From assembly GCA_021204765.1 (NCBI GenBank), contig JAJPYU010000067.1, positions 1 through 10,523 of the forward strand: a DNA stretch of 10,523 nt, written 5' to 3'. The notes beneath the pieces were generated by a model. That model worked only from the letters and a program-made list of their open reading frames with translations, did no database searches and had not been told where the DNA came from. Position numbers and translations under genes: made by a program. Shown piece after piece: positions 1 to 5,780 of the stretch. How positions within the stretch are numbered: the first letter of the stretch is position 1; every line of letters starts with the position of its first letter. This stretch comes from Clostridiales bacterium (GTDB lineage Bacteria; Bacillota; Clostridia; Lachnospirales; Lachnospiraceae).

Positions 1-12
1 TCGGAATCCGCT

Positions 13-145
13 CATTTTTTTGCAAAAATGGCTACTTCCTCATGTTTTGGGCGGGGTTGCTGAGTGCCGGTGGCACTCGTGTTTGCAACCGACCGGAGCG
101 GTAGCGGAGACCAAATACCTGAAATTGGATGCAAGCATCCATTTC
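13..145. repeat. Palindrome-rich intergenic block downstream of sepF
   Basis: Three inverted repeats lie close together. At 121-145 a 10-bp stem with one bulged base (125) and loop CAAG. At 55-90 a compound hairpin in which GGTTGC/GCAACC (55-60, 85-90) encloses GAGTGCC/GGCACTC (62-68, 72-78). At 13-30 an AT-rich stem CATTTTT/AAAAATG. A small ACCG/CGGT stem lies at 92-102. None is followed by a clear U run on the minus strand, so none is a clear terminator for sepF. No credible gene is present in 1-168. The density of palindromes and the GC-rich middle suggest a copy of a dispersed intergenic repeat, but this cannot be shown from one copy. Confidence 0.5.
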
Positions 146-168
146 AAGCTTATTTGACCCTGGTATCA

Positions 169-738
169 TCATATATCCGTCTGCAGTCCGGAATCGCCTC
201 CGAAGCTGCCCATGATATTCTGGATGTCGCCTGTAATGTCAACTGACTGCGGTGTCACTATGAAGATGTAATTGGATATCTTCTGCAAATTCCCTCCTAT
301 GGCATACACGGCACCGGAGGTGTAATCTATAATACGCTGGGCGATCTCCAGGTCAAGACCCTCAAGATTCAGTACTATGGTGCGTCCGGAAAGCAGGGTC
401 TCTATGATTTCTCTGGCATCCTCAACGGAGATGGGCTTGATGACGCATACCGCCATACCTGAACGTCCCTGCGGAGAAGTATTTCTGCGAGCTGATCTCA
501 TAGGCGTGATCTTCGAGGAAGAAGGCTCCGTGTAGCCGGGATCATCTTCACCGAAATCGTCATCGTCAAACCTGGATGAATTCTTATCTTTGCGACGGCG
601 GAAAGGATTCCTCTTCGAACTGTTGCCGTACTCTTCTTCCTCCTCATCATCATCATAGTACTCGTCGTCGTAGTACTCTTCCTCGTCATCATCGGAATTG
701 AGCCGCATTGCATTCAGGAATTTGTCCATAACTCCCAT
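169..738 (-). CDS. sepF: Cell division protein SepF
   Basis: Membrane-binding anchor and organiser of FtsZ filaments at the septum. With the ATG at 738 it has 189 residues. The N-terminus MGVMDKFLNAMRL is the expected amphipathic membrane-binding helix. Residues 16-37 consist only of Asp, Glu and Tyr, followed by a basic patch (KRNPFRRRK, 42-50) and a second acidic run near 58-66. The SepF core lies at about 95-170 (MAVCVIKP, ALSO seen: LNLEGLDLEIAQRIIDY and GAVYAIGG). The ATG at 738 is preferred over a TTG at 753 because GGAG (748-751) sits 9 nt upstream of it and overlaps the TTG; an ATG at 729 is another possibility. It is the last gene visible in its cluster. The variable linker is longer and more charged than in Bacillus SepF (about 150 residues in total). 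Confidence 0.95.
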   Translation of the reverse strand: MGVMDKFLNAMRLNSDDDEEEYYDDEYYDDDEEEEEYGNSSKRNPFRRRKDKNSSRFDDDDFGEDDPGYTEPSSSKITPMRSARRNTSPQGRSGMAVCVIKPISVEDAREIIETLLSGRTIVLNLEGLDLEIAQRIIDYTSGAVYAIGGNLQKISNYIFIVTPQSVDITGDIQNIMGSFGGDSGLQTDI

Positions 739-761
739 AATATTTATCTCCAATCTTAATG

Positions 762-1460
762 TTATAACTTATTGCCGTAATCTCTCTCACCGAAAATGGC
801 CGTCCCGACCCTGACAAGTGTGGCACCCTCTTCTATGGCCACTTCAAAATCTCCTGTCATTCCCATGGAAAGCATACACATAGATACATTATCTAATTTT
901 TTCGCACTTATGTCAACAGATAATTCTTTTATTTCCCTAAAATATCCTCGATTATCCTCGGGATCATCCACGAAAGGAGGCACGGCCATGAGGCCTTTAA
1001 TATGGATACGGGGCAGTTTGGCCGCTTCCTCGACTAAATTAATGGTCTCATCCCGGGAAATGCCGAACTTACTCTCCTCTCCCGCTATGTTCACCTCAAT
1101 CAAAATGTCAGTATCCACATCGTGCTTTACGGACTGGGCACTGATCTCTTCGGCCAGTCTCAGGGAATCCACGGAGTGGATCAGGACCACCCGTCCCATC
1201 AGGTATTTCACTTTATTTCTCTGTAGATGGCCTATCATATGCCACCGTATGTCCTCCGGCAGCACAGGATATTTGTCCATGATCTCCTGAACCTTATTCT
1301 CTCCGAAATCCCTGGCACCGGCGGCGTAGGCTTCCTCCAGCATCGGCACAGGCTTAGTCTTGCTGACAGCTATAAGCGTCACATCGCTTCTGTTACGTCC
1401 GGCCCGTTCACAGGCGGCACAAACTCTTTTTTCAACTTCCGCAAAATTTTCCGCAACCAT
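762..1460 (-). CDS. yggS: YggS/YlmE family pyridoxal phosphate homeostasis protein
   Basis: Cytosolic PLP-binding protein that keeps free PLP and amino-acid pools in balance; no enzyme activity is established for the family. It has 232 residues, full family length, with a single alanine-racemase-like barrel. Visible motifs are AVSKTKP (Lys34 is the expected PLP lysine), GENKVQE (53-59), WHMIGHLQRNK (73-83), EVNIAGEESKFGI (122-134), LSMGMTGDFEVAI (197-209) and RVGTAIFGER (217-226), the last two shaping the phosphate site. The start has AAGGAGG six bases upstream, and the stop codon of the HlyD-like gene is embedded in this site (11 nt gap), so the two genes are co-transcribed and probably coupled. 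sepF follows after 23 nt, as ylmE precedes sepF in Bacillus. Confidence 0.96.
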   Translation of the reverse strand: MVAENFAEVEKRVCAACERAGRNRSDVTLIAVSKTKPVPMLEEAYAAGARDFGENKVQEIMDKYPVLPEDIRWHMIGHLQRNKVKYLMGRVVLIHSVDSLRLAEEISAQSVKHDVDTDILIEVNIAGEESKFGISRDETINLVEEAAKLPRIHIKGLMAVPPFVDDPEDNRGYFREIKELSVDISAKKLDNVSMCMLSMGMTGDFEVAIEEGATLVRVGTAIFGERDYGNKL

Positions 1461-1471
1461 ATCTTTCCTCC

Positions 1472-2881
1472 TTAGTTGATAAAATCTCCCTCTTCCATAC
1501 TGCTTCCATCCAGGGCTATCCTGTCATATAGGGAGATCCCGAAGCTGGTCCCGGTCTCCACTATAGTATATTCCCCATTGGATGTGAGCGGCTCGATCAG
1601 TTTGAAGATGGCGTAGCCCTTATTTACATTGTAGACGCCCTCACGGGTCTTTGTGGCGGCAAGTGTCATACGATCAGTTGAGTCGGGTTTCTGTATCACG
1701 TCACCCTCAGTCAGATCCTCACCGGCTATGTAGAATTCCCCGTCATTTTCATCGGTAAAATAAATATCAGCACTGACATACTCGGCTGAATCCTCGCCGT
1801 CCTTATCCACGGTAATCTTCAAAACACCCTTTCCGGTGGAATTATTACCGCTGGTGATATATTCCCCGGGGACTTCATAAAAATCTTTTTCTACTATGGA
1901 GCTGTTGGGTATCTTTAATCCCGTGTCATTATCGCTGCCCAGTTCAACCTCCAGATACCTGTCTGAAACATAGCGTATCATAGAGGAATTGAAAGCCAGT
2001 TCCATAAATGTCCGGCTTCCCTTTGTCACCAGGCTGCCGGTGGCATTGCAGCTGGCCTCGTCCTTTTTAAAAGTCACCGGGATTATCATTGTCCCATCGT
2101 CACCAAGCTGTTTTCCGTAATATGAAGCACTATCGTCATCAAGTGGTATCATCATATACCAGTTCTCGTCCGTGATGGTTTTATATATGGGCTCCCCGTT
2201 TGAGACGGTGGTGTTCTTCTTTAAATTTGTTTTGGAATATCCCGATGGGTCATACATATCCGCAGTAAAGCTCTCGGGGGTCACGCTCTCGAAGCCGTCA
2301 GTGTAGAAAGCAAGTATGCCGTCCCTCCCGGCATTTACCAGGGTAAAACTGCCTGGTGAAGTCTGCTCCGAGAGGCTCTCAAGAGCCGTCAGGTAAAGAT
2401 TCTCCTGGACCACGGAATTGATATTCTCCTTAAATGAATATATATTGTAAAACTGATCCTCAGAATAATCATAGGTATAATCCGTGATGAGATCCTGTAT
2501 TTCCAGCAGATCATCACGACGTAAAGCAGAACCGTCAAGGCCTGCGGCTGTAATCTCACTGGAGACTGAGCCTTCACTGTCAATGGAGCAGATGAGGTCT
2601 CCGTATCCGGCCTTATCCCCCTCCTTACTGTAGTAATTGATGCTGCCGCTCGCCCCGGCGTAGCTTACTGTCTCGCTCCTCAGCACCAGGCCTGTGTACT
2701 GGGAATTCACCATGATCTGTCCCTTCTGGACCTCATATACAGATATATGGGTCTGGGTGGCATACTGGATCACGTAGACAACGAAATATATCAGCACAAA
2801 GGCAAAGACAAGTATACCCACATTGAAACTGATGGGTCGGCGATAACGTATAATATTGTCTTTTTCTTTCTTTTTTGCCAT
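1472..2881 (-). CDS. HlyD-like membrane-anchored adaptor protein, function unknown
   Basis: A 469-residue protein with a basic N-terminus (MAKKKEKDNIIRYRRP), one membrane helix at about 20-40, and the rest outside. It has the layout of HlyD/RND-type adaptors: a first lipoyl-like half at about 60-101 (TGLVLRSETVSYAGASGSI), a short helical segment at about 120-175, a second lipoyl-like half at about 184-205 (AGRDGILAFYTDGFESV), and a beta-barrel region from about 225 with GLKIPNSSIVEKDFYEVP (321-338). The last 55 residues resemble the membrane-proximal end of adaptors (GVYNVNKGYAIFKLIEP). No transporter partner is encoded nearby; yggS and sepF follow instead, which suggests a role linked to division or the envelope. 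The start codon has no clear Shine-Dalgarno (nearest GAG about 15 nt upstream), so expression may be low. The assignment to the fold is fair; the role is open. Confidence 0.88.
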   Translation of the reverse strand: MAKKKEKDNIIRYRRPISFNVGILVFAFVLIYFVVYVIQYATQTHISVYEVQKGQIMVNSQYTGLVLRSETVSYAGASGSINYYSKEGDKAGYGDLICSIDSEGSVSSEITAAGLDGSALRRDDLLEIQDLITDYTYDYSEDQFYNIYSFKENINSVVQENLYLTALESLSEQTSPGSFTLVNAGRDGILAFYTDGFESVTPESFTADMYDPSGYSKTNLKKNTTVSNGEPIYKTITDENWYMMIPLDDDSASYYGKQLGDDGTMIIPVTFKKDEASCNATGSLVTKGSRTFMELAFNSSMIRYVSDRYLEVELGSDNDTGLKIPNSSIVEKDFYEVPGEYITSGNNSTGKGVLKITVDKDGEDSAEYVSADIYFTDENDGEFYIAGEDLTEGDVIQKPDSTDRMTLAATKTREGVYNVNKGYAIFKLIEPLTSNGEYTIVETGTSFGISLYDRIALDGSSMEEGDFIN

Positions 2882-2902
2882 GGTTACTATAAAAGTCTCA
2901 GG

Positions 2903-2916
2903 CTGTATCCATACAG
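2903..2916 (-). promoter_or_regulatory. Short palindrome upstream of the HlyD-like gene
   Basis: CTGTATCCATACAG is a 6-bp inverted repeat around a central CC, 21 nt before the start codon of the HlyD-like gene. It could be an operator half-site pair or a small leader hairpin. A second palindrome, ATAGCTAT, lies at 2932-2939. I found no convincing -35/-10 pair in 2882-2988, although the terminator just upstream implies a promoter there. Confidence 0.25.
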
Positions 2917-2988
2917 ATGGGCATTTTGCATATAGCTATCCTGCCGTTTTATCTGTGTAACAGCTAACGAAACCGTGTGAACAGCAGT

Positions 2989-3018
2989 AAAACGGGTGCC
3001 TGCACTTTGAGGCACCCG
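2989..3018 (-). terminator. Intrinsic terminator of the P-loop gene
   Basis: A perfect 8-bp GC-rich stem, CGGGTGCC (2993-3000) with GGCACCCG (3011-3018), and a 10-nt loop, followed on the minus strand by TTTT (2989-2992). It begins 11 nt after the stop codon at 3030. It separates the P-loop gene from the HlyD-like/yggS/sepF cluster and so also implies that the latter has a promoter in 2882-2988. Confidence 0.85.
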
Positions 3019-3029
3019 ACAATATGCTG

Positions 3030-3449
3030 CTACAGGGAGATAACTACCTTCGGCCTGATTGATTCGTCCAAATCTTCTTCATTCCTGGAAAGGCTCAAAA
3101 TAAATCTGATCTGATACCTGCGCCCAATGGCATCCAGCTCATTTACAGTGTCGGTGATGTCGGTGTCCTCCAGATGCGCGATAGTGAGGAAGCTGTCCAG
3201 ATACATTTCCTGAAGATCGTAATCCTGCGATATGATACCACAGATGAATCCTACGAACTCGTCCTTATTCCTGACAGGATAGTCAGTGACGTTGATGAGC
3301 CGTACCTTATTGGTCAGCTCATGCATATGCTTTGCGTTCTTGTCAAGGTAAACGATATTGCCTGTGGCCTGGGCCGCTGCCCCGTTCACCTGATCAAGAA
3401 GATACTTTGTCTTCCCCTTGCCTTTGGTTCCGGCGATGATTTCTACCAT
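3030..3449 (-). CDS. Small P-loop ATP-binding protein of unknown function
   Basis: A 139-residue soluble protein that starts almost directly with a Walker A motif, GTKGKGKT (7-14). A possible Walker B strand is EMYLDSF (81-87, Asp85), and the strand FILSLSRNE (116-124) near the C-terminus resembles a sensor-like motif, so it may be a minimal RecA-like or kinase-like nucleotide-binding fold. No membrane segment or signal is seen. Such proteins in Lachnospiraceae are, to my recollection, annotated only as hypothetical or ATP-binding, sometimes with a doubtful PilT label; I would not assign a reaction. The frame is open to 3491, but the start at 3449 is preferred because AGGAGG lies 7 nt upstream and Walker A then sits at the usual distance from the N-terminus. 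It has its own promoter and terminator, between elongation and division genes. Confidence 0.85.
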   Translation of the reverse strand: MVEIIAGTKGKGKTKYLLDQVNGAAAQATGNIVYLDKNAKHMHELTNKVRLINVTDYPVRNKDEFVGFICGIISQDYDLQEMYLDSFLTIAHLEDTDITDTVNELDAIGRRYQIRFILSLSRNEEDLDESIRPKVVISL

Positions 3450-3508
3450 ATATAAACCTCCTCGTCCGACGGTAAAAAGTATCATTCCCATCGGCTCATC
3501 TGCAAATA

Positions 3509-3537
3509 ATTATATTATATCCCCCCTGAAAAAACAA
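3509..3537 (-). promoter_or_regulatory. Sigma-A-type promoter for the P-loop gene
   Basis: On the minus strand a perfect TATAAT -10 box (3509-3514) lies 17 bp downstream of a TTGTTT -35 element (3532-3537). A second overlapping TATAAT (3514-3519) has a 12-bp spacer and is less likely. Transcription would start near 3502, giving a 5' leader of about 50 nt before the ATG at 3449. The spacer contains six consecutive G. This is the best-looking promoter in the window. Confidence 0.65.
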
Positions 3538-3554
3538 CCTGAAATTATAAATGT

Positions 3555-3572
3555 TTACTGTTTGCACAGTAA
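3555..3572 (-). other. Small AT-rich hairpin after the carboxypeptidase gene
   Basis: TTACTGT (3555-3561) and ACAGTAA (3566-3572) form a 7-bp stem with a 4-nt loop, about 30 nt after the carboxypeptidase stop. The stem is weak and the next bases on the minus strand are AT-rich but not a U run. It may be a weak terminator of the elongation operon or nothing functional. No better terminator for that operon is visible in the gap 3450-3600. Confidence 0.3.
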
Positions 3573-3600
3573 CTTGCGGGAGTACGCATGCGGGTGGAGG

Positions 3601-4599
3601 CTACTGTGCGAACTGTAATAACAAATTGCTCATAAGCTCATACAGATCATAGCGTGTGTCCCCGCCCAGGACTATGGAGATTATGGGATTTCCATTGGAA
3701 TTAAGGCTGTACAGAGCCAGACAGTATCCCGCCGCGCTGGTAGTGCCGGTCTTTCCCCCTATGATCGTGAAGCCCTCAGGAATGTCCTGACCGCCTGTAA
3801 GGTACTGGTCCGAGCTGCTCCAGGTCACGTTCACCTCATTGCCGTCGGCATCCAGATATGACGCATCATGGGTATCTGCGGAAATAACCTCCACGAAATC
3901 ATCATTTTTCAGAGCCTCATTGAAGATCAGGTAAAGGTCGTAGGCCGTGGTATAGTGATCCTCGTCAGGCAGGCCGTGGGCATTTGTAAAATGCGATCCG
4001 GTGCAGCCTAAAGCGTCAGCCTCCTCGTTCATCATTTCAACAAAATCTTCCTGGCTGCCGCCTATGGACTCAGCTATTACATTGGCGGCGTCATTACCGC
4101 TGCAGAGCATCAGCCCATAGAGGGCTTCACCAAGAGTGATCTGATCGCCTTCTTTTAAGCCGCAGACTGAGGATGATGGATCCAGGGTGGACAGCGCTGT
4201 GTCAGAGACCGTCATCACCTGGCTTGGATCTCCGTATTTTAAGGCAACATATGCCGTCATGATCTTCGTGGTGCTGGCCGGATATCTTTTCTCATAGATA
4301 TCTTTGGCATAGCTTATCTCACCGTCATCCAGAATAAAGACGGCCGCTGATCCGGCTACAGAGTCATCTACCTGGTCACTCTCGGTATTGGTAAGACCTC
4401 CCACACACAGATCCTCTGCAAAAAGCGCGGTTTTGTCGGAGACGCTGCTCTCCCCATAGGAGAGCCAGTCATTTGTGTAAGTATACAGATCATAGGCATC
4501 AGTCAGATCTGATCTGTCAGTGCTGCCGCAACCGGACATTGCTGCCAATGCCAGTCCGCAGCATATTAAGAATCCTGATTTTAAGAATTTTACTTTCAT
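3601..4599 (-). CDS. D-alanyl-D-alanine carboxypeptidase, lipoprotein (serine peptidase family S11)
   Basis: Removes the terminal D-Ala from stem pentapeptides outside the membrane, limiting cross-linking. It has 332 residues. The N-terminus is a lipoprotein signal: basic MKVKFLK, a hydrophobic core, and a lipobox-like AMSGC with Cys24 as the predicted lipidated residue. All three S11 motifs are present: STTK (Ser109, Lys112), SGN (167-169) and KTGT (283-286). The protein ends about 45 residues after KTG, so the C-terminal domain and amphipathic anchor helix of DacA/PBP5 are absent; the lipid probably replaces them as membrane anchor. The ATG lies 2 nt after the rodA stop and its nearest Shine-Dalgarno-like AAAGGA is about 14 nt upstream, so translation probably depends on rodA. 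An open frame continues upstream to 4875 but overlaps rodA and begins before the signal peptide, so it was not used. Confidence 0.93.
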   Translation of the reverse strand: MKVKFLKSGFLICCGLALAAMSGCGSTDRSDLTDAYDLYTYTNDWLSYGESSVSDKTALFAEDLCVGGLTNTESDQVDDSVAGSAAVFILDDGEISYAKDIYEKRYPASTTKIMTAYVALKYGDPSQVMTVSDTALSTLDPSSSVCGLKEGDQITLGEALYGLMLCSGNDAANVIAESIGGSQEDFVEMMNEEADALGCTGSHFTNAHGLPDEDHYTTAYDLYLIFNEALKNDDFVEVISADTHDASYLDADGNEVNVTWSSSDQYLTGGQDIPEGFTIIGGKTGTTSAAGYCLALYSLNSNGNPIISIVLGGDTRYDLYELMSNLLLQFAQ

Positions 4600-4601
4600 A
4601 A

Positions 4602-5762
4602 CTAAAAATGCAGTCCTTTCTCTTCCGCTATTGTATCTGCCCCACTGCGCCTGTCGGCCTGCAGTCCTACGTTTAAGACCAGGCCTATCCCTATGAACAT
4701 ACTCACCAGGGAGGTCAGGCCGTAGCTGACAAAGGGGAGGGGTATGCCGGTGTTGGGCATGAGACCGGTGGCCACGCCCATATTTATAAAAGCCTGGAAG
4801 CCAATGAGAGCCGCCATGCCGCAGGCTAAGAGCCTGCCGCCAAAATCCTTTGCGTTTTTCGCTATCCATATACACTCAAATACTATGAGCGCGATCAATA
4901 TGATTATCAGTACGCAGCCGGCGAAGCCCAGTTCCTCTCCCACCACCGTAAAGATGAAATCCGTCTGAGGCTCGGAGATATAATTGCCGTTCTTGAGCGA
5001 GGTGATGGAGGAATTGTTCAGGCCTTTTCCCCAGAGCTGGCCCGAGCCGATGGCAATGATGGAATTGGTCTGCTGTCTGGCGTAATCCGGATATTTGTCA
5101 GGATTTATCCAGGAGAGAATGCGGCTGTACTGGTAGGGCTGCAGGAAAGGGAATCTCTCCTGGAGCATAAGCACCAGGCTGACTATTACTGCGGGAATGG
5201 AGACCGCCAGTACGGGTATGATGATCTTGTAACTCAATCCCGATATGTACAGCATTACCACAAATACCAGTATCGTGACAATGGTGGTGGACAGGTCGGG
5301 TTCCCTGAATATAAGGAAAACCGGTATACCTGCCAGCACCACAGACATTAAGAGTACTTTCCAGGTATTTATCTTCTCATGATGCCGCATGAAAAATGCG
5401 GCAAAAAATACGATGAGCAATATCTTGCAGAGCTCCGAGGGCTGGAACTGCAGCCCATTGTCCCCGCCTATGATGATCCAGCGGGTGGCTCCGCCCACCT
5501 CATGTCCCACTCCCGGAACAAGCAGGACTCCAAGCAGAAAGATTGCCAGGACATACCATATCCTCCTGAATTTCAGGATAAGGCTGTAGTCTATGAGAGA
5601 AAATATGACCATCAGTATCATTCCCACTACCATACCGACAATCTGCCTGCCCTGGACAGACTCTTTGGCAGAACCTATGGCTAATATGCCTATGATACAG
5701 AGCAGGACAACATAGGCTATAAGGCGAAATCTGTAATTTTTGATCTGATAATTTTTAAACAT
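4602..5762 (-). CDS. rodA: Peptidoglycan glycosyltransferase RodA (SEDS family)
   Basis: Integral-membrane glycan polymerase that joins lipid II units during elongation, in complex with PBP2. It has 386 residues with about ten membrane segments. SEDS-family motifs are visible: ATRWI (Trp95), QPSELCKI (106-113), REPDLSTT (153-160), the extracellular segment EPQTDFIFTVVGEELG (264-279) with Asp268, which I take as the catalytic aspartate by alignment from memory, and PNTGIPLPFVSYG (336-348) near the C-terminus. The start has GGAG seven bases before the ATG, within the 18 nt gap after the PBP2 gene. Direct adjacency to PBP2 favours RodA over FtsW or SpoVE. The carboxypeptidase gene starts 2 nt after the stop codon. 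Confidence 0.93.
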   Translation of the reverse strand: MFKNYQIKNYRFRLIAYVVLLCIIGILAIGSAKESVQGRQIVGMVVGMILMVIFSLIDYSLILKFRRIWYVLAIFLLGVLLVPGVGHEVGGATRWIIIGGDNGLQFQPSELCKILLIVFFAAFFMRHHEKINTWKVLLMSVVLAGIPVFLIFREPDLSTTIVTILVFVVMLYISGLSYKIIIPVLAVSIPAVIVSLVLMLQERFPFLQPYQYSRILSWINPDKYPDYARQQTNSIIAIGSGQLWGKGLNNSSITSLKNGNYISEPQTDFIFTVVGEELGFAGCVLIIILIALIVFECIWIAKNAKDFGGRLLACGMAALIGFQAFINMGVATGLMPNTGIPLPFVSYGLTSLVSMFIGIGLVLNVGLQADRRSGADTIAEEKGLHF

Positions 5763-5780
5763 ATCACATCTCCGCCATGA

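Noticed and set aside
64..246. Plus-strand open frame of 60 codons
   Set aside because: It spans the palindromic block and the 3' end of sepF, has no Shine-Dalgarno or recognisable motif, and is best explained as chance.
796..1290. Plus-strand open frame of 164 codons
   Set aside because: It lies entirely antisense to yggS, whose motifs are complete; no family features are seen in the antisense product.
2903..2990. A sigma-A promoter upstream of the HlyD-like gene (for example GTTACA with TAGCTA)
   Set aside because: Both hexamers match the consensus poorly and alternatives with other spacers are no better; recorded only as an unresolved leader.
4600..4875. Upstream extension of the carboxypeptidase reading frame (about 92 extra codons)
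   Set aside because: It overlaps rodA in another frame, and the lipoprotein signal peptide begins exactly at the ATG at 4599, right after the rodA stop.
5379..5684. Plus-strand open frame of 101 codons
   Set aside because: It is antisense to rodA and shows no conserved features or ribosome binding site.
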